Shown: positions 6,626 through 14,809, counted from the stretch's first letter. The stretch is 44,967 nt of DNA from Candidatus Methanomethylophilaceae archaeon (GCA_017540825.1 JAFYAH010000008.1:1-44967), one strand, 5' to 3'. The notes: generated by a model not told the origin, from the letters alone. Translations and numbers: made by a program.

Positions 6626-7835
6626 AGACGACTCTGGGATTCTTTCCGAATACGCGCCTGTATACCTCTACGGCGGTCTTGAGCATCTCGGAGTCCTCAG
6701 GCTCCTTCCATGGCGGGAACTTCTCCGAGCGGGACACCTCGGCTCCGGCATCAGCGAAGCGGGAGGCTATGTCGGATATCAGACTGTCGAGGGCGTCTCT
6801 GTCGGAGCTCCTGGGCTTTATCACTATAGTTATTCCATTCACGTCTCCATCGACGATCCCTATGTTCGACGAGGTCCTCACCCCATACGGGTCCAGCTCC
6901 AGCGGGCCATTGGGGCAGGAGAGGATCGAATCCAGCACTTTCCTGGTGGATCCTTCCATCAGTGCTGTTCCACTATAGTCTTCTTCCTCCAGATCGAACG
7001 CTATTCCCGGGTCTGCGCCGGCGAATGTCGATCTGGCTTTCTGCCGGAACTCATCTATATACGGTTCCGGGTCGCAGCCGCAGAAGAACTCGGCTACGCA
7101 TGCGGAAGGGATGACGTTGGAGGCGGTGCCTCCTCTGATGGAGGTCATTCTGACGTCCGGCATGCCGAGGAGGCATTCGGCCATGAGGGCTATCGCGTTG
7201 GCCCTTCCGGAGTCGATCATGGCGGCGGAATGGCCTCCCAGGAGGCCGGATATGCGGAGCCTGTGCATCCTCCCCGCAGCAGCGGTCCTTTCCAATGCGA
7301 AACGAGCGGTGATGTCGGTGGATCCTGCGCTGCCTATCGTTATCTCGTCCGCGTCCTCGCTGTCCAGGTTTATCATGGTCCTTCCCCTCAGCCATCCCGG
7401 AGCCAGATTGGACGCTCCTATCAGCCCAATCTCCTCGTCCGTGGTGAACAGGCACTCCAGCGAGGCTCCTTCCAGCTCTGGAGAAACGAGCGCGCACAGC
7501 ATGAGGGCGAGGCCTCCTCCGTCGTCTGCTCCGAGGGTAGTCCCGTCCGCGCGGATCCATCCGTCCTGTATCGTCGTGGAGATGGGGGAGGAGACGAAAT
7601 CGAACTCGCGGACGGAGTTCGGAACCATGTCCTGATGTCCTTGTAGAACTATAGTCTTTCCAATGCCGCTGCGGCGTATCAATATGTTCCCGGAGAGGTC
7701 GGTCTCGTGCTCGAGGCCGTTGTCCTCCGCGAATCTCTCCAGATATCCGTTGATCTTCTCCATGTGCCCGGAAGGGCGAGGGATCCTGGTCAGCTCCAGG
7801 AAAATCTTGGCTTCCATGGTCTCGGAGGGGTCCAT
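6450..7835 (-). CDS. pepD: Aminoacyl-histidine dipeptidase (PepD-type, M20C)
   Basis: A 461-residue zinc peptidase of the PepD branch of family M20. Metal and catalytic motifs are all visible: GHQDMV (His-x-Asp of the first zinc), TTLGADDGGG (bridging Asp), TDEEIG (catalytic Glu and ligand), INLDSED, and the late THGGLE and AHTPEER segments with the last zinc histidine. The lid/dimerisation domain sits between about residues 190 and 370. Length is close to the usual 480-490. It should cleave Xaa-His and other dipeptides in the cytoplasm. It is monocistronic, convergent with the TerY-P operon whose last frame overlaps its 3' end by 176 bases, and divergent from the universal stress protein gene. 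Its own stop (TAA) is intact. Confidence 0.9.
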   Translation of the reverse strand: MDPSETMEAKIFLELTRIPRPSGHMEKINGYLERFAEDNGLEHETDLSGNILIRRSGIGKTIVLQGHQDMVPNSVREFDFVSSPISTTIQDGWIRADGTTLGADDGGGLALMLCALVSPELEGASLECLFTTDEEIGLIGASNLAPGWLRGRTMINLDSEDADEITIGSAGSTDITARFALERTAAAGRMHRLRISGLLGGHSAAMIDSGRANAIALMAECLLGMPDVRMTSIRGGTASNVIPSACVAEFFCGCDPEPYIDEFRQKARSTFAGADPGIAFDLEEEDYSGTALMEGSTRKVLDSILSCPNGPLELDPYGVRTSSNIGIVDGDVNGITIVIKPRSSDRDALDSLISDIASRFADAGAEVSRSEKFPPWKEPEDSEMLKTAVEVYRRVFGKNPRVVSTHGGLESSTIIDKHPGMRAISIGPTVLGAHTPEERMDLSTLSRMREYLFELIRELGS

Positions 7836-7898
7836 GCAGGGCTAACCGACTGCCATGATTTACCGTTTGTCCAGGATGGTTTAGCGCAACAAGGGCTC

Positions 7899-7910
7899 TT
7901 TTAAATAATG
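7899..7910 (+). promoter_or_regulatory. TATA element of universal stress protein gene
   Basis: TTTTAAATAATG lies about 30-40 bases before the ATG at 7940. A GGAGG ribosome-binding site at 7930-7934 decides the start and excludes the upstream TTG in the same frame. This is one of the few first genes here with both a TATA box and a Shine-Dalgarno site. Confidence 0.6.
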
Positions 7911-7939
7911 AGTACAGCGATTCAGTATTGGAGGATAAA

Positions 7940-8356
7940 ATGTACAAGAACATCCTTGTAGCGGTTGACGGCAGCGATAACAACAGGTGCGCGGTCAGGA
8001 CGGCGGTAGACCTGGCCAAGAACTTCGACGCCAAGCTTACTGCCGTCTACGTGGAGAATGTCGGGTACAGGCTCCGCGCAGACGTCGCGATCCAGGACGA
8101 CCCCATGAAGAACGCCGACGTGGCGTTCCAGTTCATCAAGGAGGTGTCGGCGGAGAAGGGGGTCGAAGTCCAATACCTCGTCTCCATAGGACATCCCGGA
8201 GAGGCGATCACGGACATGAGCGCCGACTACGATCTGGTCGTCTGCGGAACCTTGGGACGTTCCGGCTTGAAGAAGGCGGTCCTGGGCAGCGTATCCGAGA
8301 TGATCACGAGGTTCTCCGCCTGCCCAGTGCTGCTGGTACGTTCGAAGAAGGCTTGA
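7940..8356 (+). CDS. Universal stress protein (UspA family, ATP-binding type)
   Basis: 138 residues, a single Usp domain. It begins MYKNILVAVDGSDNN (the D-G-S nucleotide loop) and carries the ATP-binding signature G-x-x-G-x9-G-S in GTLGRSGLKKAVLGSVSE near the C-terminus, followed by the family ending PVLLVRSKKA. It is therefore expected to bind ATP and work as a cytoplasmic dimer in stress adaptation. It stands alone: dipeptidase on the opposite strand to the left, zinc-ribbon membrane protein 100 bases to the right with its own TATA element. Confidence 0.92.
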   Translation: MYKNILVAVDGSDNNRCAVRTAVDLAKNFDAKLTAVYVENVGYRLRADVAIQDDPMKNADVAFQFIKEVSAEKGVEVQYLVSIGHPGEAITDMSADYDLVVCGTLGRSGLKKAVLGSVSEMITRFSACPVLLVRSKKA

Positions 8357-8457
8357 AGCCAACGGCGCGGGCCTCGAGTCCGTGCCCCAACCTCTTCATC
8401 CGCTTCTGTCTAGGCGGAGGGCATCATAGTTTTATTCTTCGAAACCTGTATCGGTTC

Positions 8458-8991
8458 ATGGCCGAAGCCAAGTTCTGTACGGCGTGCGGATGCGACCTCC
8501 AGGCTGGGATGAGGTTCTGCCCCCAGTGCGGCCAGGTCGTGGCCGGCAGCGACGCCGACGAGGAAATGAAGCAGCGGATGGCGGAGATCGACGACGTCCT
8601 GCGGGAAGGCAGGATGAACTGGATATTCTTCGCCATAGCCCTGTATGCGATACCGGCGACCATTGCCGGGCTCTTCGCGCTGGTAGATTCCGGCGCCACT
8701 GCGAGCACGCTGTGGTCTAACGCGGACTTCCAGAACTGGATATCCACCCACGGATACGACATCACACTGAAGGACGTCGAGACATATGTGGCGGTAGCCG
8801 CGGGGCTGGCGCTCGCGAGCGGGGCCTGCGCGATGGTGTCCATGTTCCTCGTGTTCAAGCGCAAGATGTGGAGCATCGCCGTGATCGCCTGCCTTCTCGC
8901 CTCCGCACTCTGCTTCTGGTCTGTGTTCGGGCTGTTCATCGGGCTGCTGATGACCTGGATGCTCTACGCCTCCAAGGAGTCTTTCGACTGA
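8458..8991 (+). CDS. Zinc-ribbon membrane protein, unknown role
   Basis: 177 residues. The N-terminus is a short zinc ribbon with two CxxC pairs (CTACGCDL and CPQCGQ, residues about 7-25), as in many archaeal membrane proteins of unknown function. An acidic linker is followed by three or four hydrophobic segments: WIFFAIALYAIPATIAGLFA, the AVAAGLALASGACAMVSMFL stretch, and a final pair around IAVIACLLASALCFW and LFIGLLMTWML. A roughly 40-residue polar loop lies between the first two. The start is the ATG preceded by a TTTTATTC TATA-like box 25 bases upstream (8430-8437), so it is probably leaderless. I do not recognise a specific family. Confidence 0.75.
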   Translation: MAEAKFCTACGCDLQAGMRFCPQCGQVVAGSDADEEMKQRMAEIDDVLREGRMNWIFFAIALYAIPATIAGLFALVDSGATASTLWSNADFQNWISTHGYDITLKDVETYVAVAAGLALASGACAMVSMFLVFKRKMWSIAVIACLLASALCFWSVFGLFIGLLMTWMLYASKESFD

Positions 8992-9102
8992 CGGGGCATA
9001 CCCAGAACTCAAAACGCGGCGGGCCTCTGGCCTTCCGCTTCCTCATACTCAGGAACGACAACCGTCGGAATCTTATTTGTAACTGTAAGACGTTTTTCCA
9101 AT

Positions 9103-10674
9103 ATGAAGAGGACGTCAGTCTGTGTCAACAGGATGGTGGAGAGAAGGTGCAGGCCGGTGGTCCTTTGGGACTGCGTGGACGGCAGCCTTGTGGAGCCCGA
9201 GGGGAAGACGGACATCCCCCATTACGACTTCAGGGAGTCCGTGGTCCCCGGAGAGCTGAGGATACTGGACTGGGAGTACGGCGTCGGCGATGCCGGATGG
9301 GCGAAGGACACCGAGTCCGGCCTGAGGCTGCTCCCCATGGTCTATTCCAAGGATTTCGTTCCTTTCTGGAAGACTGCCGACAACTACTCCCTGCTTTCAT
9401 CTATACTCAAAAGCGGGTTCAGGCCCTCTATGACGCCGGACCCGGAGAAGCCGTTCGCAGCGGTGATCAATCCGAAGACGAACCGCGCCATGATCCTGGA
9501 GCCGGGATCGTTCGTGGTCAAGAACGACGTCGTGAAGTGCACGGCGGAGAGCTACCCGATGGCCCACGTCCGCTCCGACGACATGATTCTCACGGACGAG
9601 ACCCCCGAGATGAAGGTCTTCTGCGTGGACAGCTGCCTCGACAAGGAGTCAGACTTCGTCATGGAAGAGGGGAAGACTCGCATCTCGATCACCTCCGATG
9701 GGGAGAAGGTCGACGTGGAGGGCATGGAGGCCGAGATCAGGAACCTCAGATTGCAGCTTCTGGAGTCGTCTGAGAAGTACGAGAAGGAGGTCTCCGAGAG
9801 GATGCGGCTGGAGGCCGTGCTCAAGGCCTCTTCCGAGGACAACATCAGGCATGCGCAGGAGAACGACAGGCTCAGGAACGCCGTCACGGAGCTCCAGAAG
9901 AAGTCGGAGGAGGACCTAGCCGCATCCGCCAGCAGCGCCGAGGACCTGAGGAGGAGGTGCGAGGAGGCCGAGTCGGACCTGCAGAGGCTGAGGACGGAGT
10001 GCTCGGATCTCAGGGAGTCCCTGGACAAGGCCCTCGCGTCCTACAGGAACGGGCCCCCTACGGGGATAAGCATCCGGAGGGTGTCGGAGAACGAGCTCGA
10101 GTCCAGGTTCTTCCGCCCGGGGGCCTACTCCGTGCGCATCGCCGTGGACGGGAACTTCCTGATAGTCCGGCCCGACGCGGAAGGGATACCCTGCGAGGGA
10201 GGGGTGCTGAGGATGAAGAGCCTCAACGAGAAGGTGCCGTACTCCGGGACGAAGGTGTACAGCACGTACAGCGTGCCCAACGGCGGCCTGAAGATGCTCC
10301 TGAGGCGATCGCTCCAGAGGCTCGGTGAGACCGCCGTACATCAGGTAGTCCAGGATCTTCATGAACCCCGCCTTCGTCCTGTCGGTGATGAAGCGGGAGT
10401 TCTGCCTGATGTACTGCTTGAAGAGGGAGGACGAATGCCATTCCTTGGCGTCTATCTCGAAGTCCCTCCTGTCAGAAGACGTGAACACGCTCTCGATGTC
10501 GTAGAACTTGCGGTCTATGTCGGACAGCCTTATGACCTGGACGTCGCTGTCCTCGGCGTACTTGTAAAGGGCGTTGCCGGCGGAGTCGCTGTCCACGAGG
10601 ATCACCGGGTTCTTGGATATTCTCCTGATCCTCTCTATTATGGCCTCCTTGTCCTTCACGCCGTTGAACGGTAG
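9103..10674 (+). CDS. Coiled-coil protein A with shared C-terminal domain (3' end reads through)
   Basis: The N-terminal 200 residues form an unrecognised globular part. Residues about 205-320 are a long coiled coil (EAEIRNLRLQLLESSEKYEK and similar heptads rich in Leu, Glu, Arg). A compact beta-rich domain follows (about 335-405): GAYSVRIAVDGNFLIVRPD, then EGIPCEGGVLRMKSL, then NGGLKMLLRRSL. The same domain ends coiled-coil protein B (12169-13095) and, more diverged, protein C (13707-14597). In B the protein ends about 11 residues after LRRSL; here the frame instead continues 115 residues antisense to the OLD nuclease and stops at a TAG, so the natural end is probably near 10,330. TATA at 9072-9079 lies 25 bases before the ATG (leaderless). 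Function unknown; its neighbours suggest an accessory nuclease-linked module. Confidence 0.7.
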   Translation: MKRTSVCVNRMVERRCRPVVLWDCVDGSLVEPEGKTDIPHYDFRESVVPGELRILDWEYGVGDAGWAKDTESGLRLLPMVYSKDFVPFWKTADNYSLLSSILKSGFRPSMTPDPEKPFAAVINPKTNRAMILEPGSFVVKNDVVKCTAESYPMAHVRSDDMILTDETPEMKVFCVDSCLDKESDFVMEEGKTRISITSDGEKVDVEGMEAEIRNLRLQLLESSEKYEKEVSERMRLEAVLKASSEDNIRHAQENDRLRNAVTELQKKSEEDLAASASSAEDLRRRCEEAESDLQRLRTECSDLRESLDKALASYRNGPPTGISIRRVSENELESRFFRPGAYSVRIAVDGNFLIVRPDAEGIPCEGGVLRMKSLNEKVPYSGTKVYSTYSVPNGGLKMLLRRSLQRLGETAVHQVVQDLHEPRLRPVGDEAGVLPDVLLEEGGRMPFLGVYLEVPPVRRREHALDVVELAVYVGQPYDLDVAVLGVLVKGVAGGVAVHEDHRVLGYSPDPLYYGLLVLHAVER

Positions 10675-12090
10675 GAAGGTTATCCCCTTGATCCCGAACA
10701 GGATCTTGAACGCGGTCAGGTAGTTGTAGTCGGTTATGCCCTCCACGAACACAGTCTTCTCGTTGGGGTCGAACATCACATGGCGCCCTATGGTGAGCCT
10801 CTCCAGGATGGAGTCCAGCTGGTCGGGGTTCTGGGTGTCCATTACCGTGAACTTGTCGTGGATGTGCGCGTGGTTGGTCTCGTCCAGGGTGAGGATGCGG
10901 AGCTCGTCGAGGCTGTCGCAGCTTATCAGGAACGGGGAGTGTGTGCTGATCACGAAGGTTATCCCCTTGTCGACGGCGAACTCCCTTATCATGTTGGCGA
11001 GCTCGGTCTGGCCCTTGGCGTGGAGGTTGGTCGCAGGCTCGTCCATGACCAATATGTCGCCGGGATACAGCCTCCTGACGCAGAGGACGTCGAAGAAGAA
11101 GTCGAAGAACCATCTGAACCCCGAGGACTGCCTGTCCAGGTCCAGGGGCACCCCGGACTGGTGTATCTCGAGGGCGACGATGTCCTCCATCAGGCGGAAC
11201 CTGAAGGAGTAGGAGCTGCTCTTGTAGAGGCCGTTGAAGAGGTCCGCCAGCGGCTCCAGCCTCTCGTTTATGTAGTCCTCGGCGGCCGTCAACGAGCCGG
11301 TGTTGCCCTTGCGCACGAACTCCTCGTGGGCCCTGTCCACTATTGAGGGGCCGTCCTCGATGTACAGCAGCACCTTGGCGATGACGTCGCTGTAGTCGCC
11401 GTAAGGGCGCTTGAGGTCGGCCTGCTTCCTCTGGGCCTGCTGGTACCTCAGGACCGTGGGCGCGAGGGGGAAGCCGTACCTGTTCATGAACCACGAGTCG
11501 CCGTCGCCGCCTTCCGGGAGCAGCTCGGACATTATGCTGTCGAACGCCTCCAGGGCGTCCGGGTCCGACTCGGCCGCTGCCGACCTGTATCTCGGGACTT
11601 TCAAGAGCTTGTCCATGACGTACACCATGCGCTCGTTGGGAGCCGACTCCACGACGATCGATGCGGCCTTTACGCTCGTGTCTGCCGTCTCCTCCTCGAT
11701 CAAGCGCTTGAGGATGTTGGAGGAGGCTTTCCTGAGGGAATGCACCCTCTCGCGGCTCCAGTTCTGACTGGCCACCTGGACGGCCTCCCAGTCGGCGTCT
11801 ACTTCCCCGTTGTCGTACACGACGAGGGAGATCTCGGGGTCTTTGCTCCCGTCCTCGAGCGGGAACATGGGGCGATCGCTCTCTTTGAACACGGGATCCC
11901 CGATGTGGCAGATGGCGTCGAGGATGTTGCTCTTCCCGCAGTTGTTGGGGCCGACCACGAAGACGACCCCGCCGAGGCGGTCCTTGTCGATGCTGAGGTT
12001 TATGGTCATCTCCGAGTCGGTCGTCCCGAAATTGCGGAAGTTCCTGATGCGGACCTTACGGCAGTGGCTGTTCTTCTCGTCGACATCCAT
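9916..12090 (-). CDS. OLD-family ATPase-TOPRIM nuclease (3' end reads through)
   Basis: An overcoming-lysogenization-defect (OLD) type protein. The N-terminal ABC-type ATPase begins RKVRIRNFRNFG and carries Walker A GPNNCGKSN (Lys53), a signature-like SSGFRWFF, Walker B DILVMDEPATNLHAKGQ and the switch STHSPF. A TOPRIM domain follows with its glutamate in VFVEGITDYNYL and the DxD in ILVDSDSAGN, the metal sites for DNA cleavage. OLD proteins act in phage defence either alone (class 1) or with a UvrD-like GajB (class 2); no helicase is visible next door. The ATG at 12090 is chosen over 12153 because GGAGG lies just before it. Well-formed protein ends around MYGGLTEPLE (about 10,330); the last 135 residues to the TAG at 9916 are antisense read-through into coiled-coil protein A. 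An AAATTTTATTACC box lies upstream. Confidence 0.82.
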   Translation of the reverse strand: MDVDEKNSHCRKVRIRNFRNFGTTDSEMTINLSIDKDRLGGVVFVVGPNNCGKSNILDAICHIGDPVFKESDRPMFPLEDGSKDPEISLVVYDNGEVDADWEAVQVASQNWSRERVHSLRKASSNILKRLIEEETADTSVKAASIVVESAPNERMVYVMDKLLKVPRYRSAAAESDPDALEAFDSIMSELLPEGGDGDSWFMNRYGFPLAPTVLRYQQAQRKQADLKRPYGDYSDVIAKVLLYIEDGPSIVDRAHEEFVRKGNTGSLTAAEDYINERLEPLADLFNGLYKSSSYSFRFRLMEDIVALEIHQSGVPLDLDRQSSGFRWFFDFFFDVLCVRRLYPGDILVMDEPATNLHAKGQTELANMIREFAVDKGITFVISTHSPFLISCDSLDELRILTLDETNHAHIHDKFTVMDTQNPDQLDSILERLTIGRHVMFDPNEKTVFVEGITDYNYLTAFKILFGIKGITFLPFNGVKDKEAIIERIRRISKNPVILVDSDSAGNALYKYAEDSDVQVIRLSDIDRKFYDIESVFTSSDRRDFEIDAKEWHSSSLFKQYIRQNSRFITDRTKAGFMKILDYLMYGGLTEPLERSPQEHLQAAVGHAVRAVHLRPGVRHLLVEALHPQHPSLAGYPFRVGPDYQEVPVHGDAHGVGPRAEEPGLELVLRHPPDAYPRRGPVPVGREGLVQGLPEIRALRPQPLQVRLGLLAPPPQVLGAAGGCG

Positions 12091-12168
12091 CTTCTCGCCT
12101 CCGCGTCTTACATCAGTTTTTGGTAATAAAATTTTTTTAGGTGAATCTAACAATGCAAGAATACGACG

Positions 12169-13095
12169 TTAGACGGCAGGAGCGTCGTGCGAAAGTCGTT
12201 CGGACAGGGATCGGCGGAGGACCACCTTGAGCCCGCCGTTGAAGTGGTACGCGTCGTACCTCCTGGGCCCGTCGAAGGCTACCATGCCCTCCAGAGCGGG
12301 GATCGACAGCTCTCCGCCGGAACAGGGGACCTTGCCCTCCACGTCCGGCCTGAACGTCATGTACGAGCCGTTCCTGGCTATCCTGACTTCGTACCTGCCG
12401 CAGTCGAAGAGGGGGGATGAGAGCTGGGATGCGGACGTCCTCTCCACCGTCCCGGCCTTCTCGGACAGCGGGATGCCCGACTTAAGCTTCCTGACGACGT
12501 CCTCGAGCTCGGATATCCTGGCCTGGGAGGCCGACCCCTGTGCCTCGGCTTCCCTTCTGGAGGATTCGAGCTCAGCCTCGAGCGAAGAGTAGTCGGCGCG
12601 CAGCTTCTCCAGCACCGACCTCAGATTGGCGTTCTCCATCTCCAGCAGAGCGCACTTCTCCTTGGCCTCCTCGGCCGCCTTCGGCTTGTCCAGAAGCTCC
12701 TTGCTCCTCTTCTTGAGGGACTCGTTCTCCTTCGAGAGGGACTCCACCTGCCCCGCCAGGCTCTCTATCCTGGACCTGGCCTTCGAAAGGTCGTTCCCGA
12801 GCTCGCCGTTCTTCTTGCGGAGCTTCTCGTTCTTCGCCTCGGACTCCATGAGCCTCTCCTTGAGCTCTGCGGCCTTGGAGCCGTCGTCCGCCGCAGGCTT
12901 CTCCTCCTTGCGGAGGGTGCGCTTCTCCCTGAAGGAGCCCCTGGGCCTCGCAGAGGGGGACTGGGACGCCGCCTTGGCGCAGAACTCGTCCACGCTCTTC
13001 CTGACGTCCGCTATGGCCTTCCTTGCGGCCTCCGCGTCCTCGTCCGGGGTTTCTGTCGGCGCTTCTTCCAGAGGATCCTCGCTCGTCCCTGCCAT
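12169..13095 (-). CDS. Coiled-coil protein B with shared C-terminal domain
   Basis: 308 residues. An acidic start (MAGTSEDPLEEAPTETPDED), a basic linker, then a coiled coil of about 130 residues (KSKAAELKERLMESEAKN-type heptads up to about 205), and the C-terminal beta-rich domain: FDCGRYEVRIARNGSYMTF, RPDVEGKVPCSGGELSIPAL, FNGGLKVVLRRSL. This is the intact copy of the domain: it stops on TAA 11 residues after LRRSL. It lies directly upstream of the OLD nuclease on the same strand (79 bases between stop and OLD ATG), so co-transcription is likely. A GGTTAAAAAC box at 13119-13128, about 30 bases from both starts, is shared with the divergent NYN gene. The role is unknown; it may be an adaptor that positions the nuclease or recognises a target, which is inference. 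Confidence 0.75.
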   Translation of the reverse strand: MAGTSEDPLEEAPTETPDEDAEAARKAIADVRKSVDEFCAKAASQSPSARPRGSFREKRTLRKEEKPAADDGSKAAELKERLMESEAKNEKLRKKNGELGNDLSKARSRIESLAGQVESLSKENESLKKRSKELLDKPKAAEEAKEKCALLEMENANLRSVLEKLRADYSSLEAELESSRREAEAQGSASQARISELEDVVRKLKSGIPLSEKAGTVERTSASQLSSPLFDCGRYEVRIARNGSYMTFRPDVEGKVPCSGGELSIPALEGMVAFDGPRRYDAYHFNGGLKVVLRRSLSERLSHDAPAV

Positions 13096-13118
13096 CGGAG
13101 CACCGTATCCGAACCGTA

Positions 13119-13128
13119 GGTTAAAAAC
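13119..13128. promoter_or_regulatory. Bidirectional TATA between coiled-coil B and NYN genes
   Basis: GGTTAAAAAC is placed about 25-33 bases from the ATG on each side (13095 minus, 13154 plus) in a 58-base divergent gap. Neither gene has a clear ribosome-binding site, which fits leaderless transcripts from a shared promoter. Confidence 0.5.
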
Positions 13129-13153
13129 ATGGCATCCCCATACTGGTCTCGCT

Positions 13154-13706
13154 ATGACCCTATTCGCTGAGCACAGCTACAGCCGGGTGATGGTGTTCGT
13201 CGACTACATGAACATCAGAGAGTGCATCCCACACACCGGAAAGGAGCCAGCGCTGGACCTCCTGAGGCTCACCAGGATACTGGTAGGGGGGAGGGACCTG
13301 ATAGGGGCCTACGTCTTCGACGCCTCCAAGAAGTACTCCACCGAGAACGACATCATGATCAGGGAGCACGACAAGCTCCGCATGGACGGCTTCAGGGTGA
13401 TATCCCGCGAGTCTATGGAGAAGACCGCCGACGGCCGCGTGGTCCAGAAGGAGGTGGATGTTTCTCTGGCCTGCGAGATGCTGGAGCACGCTCTGCTGAA
13501 CCATTTCGACGTGGCGATAGTCGTCTCCGGGGACCGGGACTTCGTGCCTGCGATGCAGAAGGTCCAGGCGGCCGGGAAGAGGGTGGAGGTGGCCTCGTTC
13601 AAGGGGTCCGTGAACAAGGAGTGCATCAAGACCGCCGACGTCTACAAGCAGCTGGACGACATTCCGTTCCTCATGATGCGCCCGGCCTTCGACGAGGGGG
13701 GAGACT
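13154..13706 (+). CDS. NYN-domain (LabA/DUF88-like) nuclease, no in-frame stop at expected end
   Basis: About 184 residues of a PIN-like NYN ribonuclease domain. It shows the family's acidic active-site positions: MVFVDYMNIRE (first Asp and Asn), the KEVDVSLACEML segment (second Asp) and VVSGDRDFVPAM (S-G-D-x-D-F), plus the following GKRVEVASF strand. NYN proteins cleave or process RNA. The domain ends near LMMRPAFDEGG at a run of six G (13696-13701). No stop follows: the frame stays open as antisense-like text until 15529. Removing one G would join it in frame to coiled-coil protein C (ATG 13707), giving a NYN-coiled-coil fusion of about 480 residues. So either a +1 shift, a homopolymer error, or a lost stop is involved. 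A TATA box lies 26-35 bases upstream. The end coordinate given is the start of the next gene, not a stop codon. Confidence 0.75.
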
Positions 13707-14597
13707 ATGTCGGACGAGGAGGGATCCTACGACCAGAAGTTCGGCGGACTGGTCAAGGACATGGACAGGTACATGGTCCTGGAGTTCGAGGTCAACCGCA
13801 AGTTCAAGGGGATAAGCGGGCTGGTGGCGTTCACCGACGACAACAGCATGGTGTTCCTGAGGTCTGGGTACGAGGATGTCGTCCGCCCGGGGGAGATCTG
13901 GCTGTGCTCGGTGAGCAAGAACGAGAACGGCATAAGGTACGCCAGGCCGATGGACCAGGTGACGCTCTCGATGCTGATGCAGATGAACGAGAACCTCCGC
14001 AGGGCGATAGAGGAGTCCCTGTGGGAGCGGAACCGGCCGGTCTACGAGGACGCCTTCCGCCAGCGCTTCATGGTCGAGGAGTACGCCAGGGTGAAGGCGG
14101 AGATAGACGAGGAGAACAGGAAGGCCGTGGGCGACCTGGAGTCCAGGATACACGAGCTGGAGACCCAGCTGGAGCAGAAGCAGTACGCGCTGGAGTCGAT
14201 GCTCGTGGGCAACGACGACGAGGAGATAACGCTGACGTCCGAGCCAGTGCTGCCTGTTTCCCAGACTCCACCGTCCCGCGGATACCGCGACGTGGAGCCG
14301 ATGCGCCTGGACGAGGACTCGAAGCCATACCTGCCGAGGGCCTTCAAGGTCCGCAGGTTCGGGCCGAGGTCGTTCCAGAGCGAGCACTTCACAGGCAGGC
14401 GCTGCTACGTCCATATCAGCCCCAGCAGGAAGTACGTGCTGGTGCGCTTCCACGAGGACGGCAACGTCTACTGCTTCAACCACACGATATCGATCGGAGG
14501 CCTGGAGCGGATAAGCGAGTACGTGGAGGGTGCCGAGTACAACGCGGAGTACAGCAAGCGGTACGAAGGCATACTGATAAACCTGCAGTCCAGCTGA
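13707..14597 (+). CDS. Coiled-coil protein C with divergent shared C-terminal domain
   Basis: 296 residues, from ATG at 13707. Residues about 10-85 look like a small beta-barrel (YMVLEFEVNRKFKGISGLVA, MVFLRSGYEDVVRPGEIWLC), possibly OB-like. A coiled coil follows (about 95-170, with VKAEIDEENRKAVGDLESRI and LETQLEQKQYALE). The C-terminal domain FTGRRCYVHISPSRKYVLVR, then FHEDGNVYCFNHTISIGGLE aligns with the end domains of coiled-coil proteins A and B at the 'G-x-Y-x-V-x-I' strand, the 'R-x-x-x-x-G-x-x-x-C' turn and the following 'L/I-x-I-x-x-L' strand. It overlaps the open NYN frame and may be its fused second half (see the six-G run). Ends with a TGA. Function unknown; the beta-barrel and NYN linkage hint at RNA. 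Confidence 0.72.
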   Translation: MSDEEGSYDQKFGGLVKDMDRYMVLEFEVNRKFKGISGLVAFTDDNSMVFLRSGYEDVVRPGEIWLCSVSKNENGIRYARPMDQVTLSMLMQMNENLRRAIEESLWERNRPVYEDAFRQRFMVEEYARVKAEIDEENRKAVGDLESRIHELETQLEQKQYALESMLVGNDDEEITLTSEPVLPVSQTPPSRGYRDVEPMRLDEDSKPYLPRAFKVRRFGPRSFQSEHFTGRRCYVHISPSRKYVLVRFHEDGNVYCFNHTISIGGLERISEYVEGAEYNAEYSKRYEGILINLQSS

Positions 14598-14732
14598 GCC
14601 AGCGGCAGGATCCTATAGGGCAGACTATAGTGACAATCTGTCGCAATGACCACGCGGGCTGCTGTCGCCCCGAATCCGTCTTTGTCGAGATCTGGAGCAC
14701 GATCCGAGCCTGCTTACGATATTTCTGCGGCT

Positions 14733-14789
14733 CTTATTTAAAAGTGGCCTGCGATCGTTGGAACCTACGAAGACAAAGGTGTTTATCTT
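14733..14789 (+). promoter_or_regulatory. Two TATA candidates before ferredoxin-nitroreductase gene
   Basis: TCTTATTTAAAAG (14732-14744) is the better TATA match and would give a 40-base leader to the ATG at 14810. GTGTTTATCTT (14780-14790) sits about 25 bases before the ATG and would give a leaderless transcript. The 212 bases from 14598 hold nothing else that I can identify. Confidence 0.4.
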
Positions 14790-14809
14790 CCGCAGCGGAT
14801 TCCCTTCTC

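Noticed and set aside
6534-7646. A 370-codon plus-strand frame opposite pepD
   Set aside because: pepD has all the M20C metal motifs on the minus strand; the opposite frame has no domain features.
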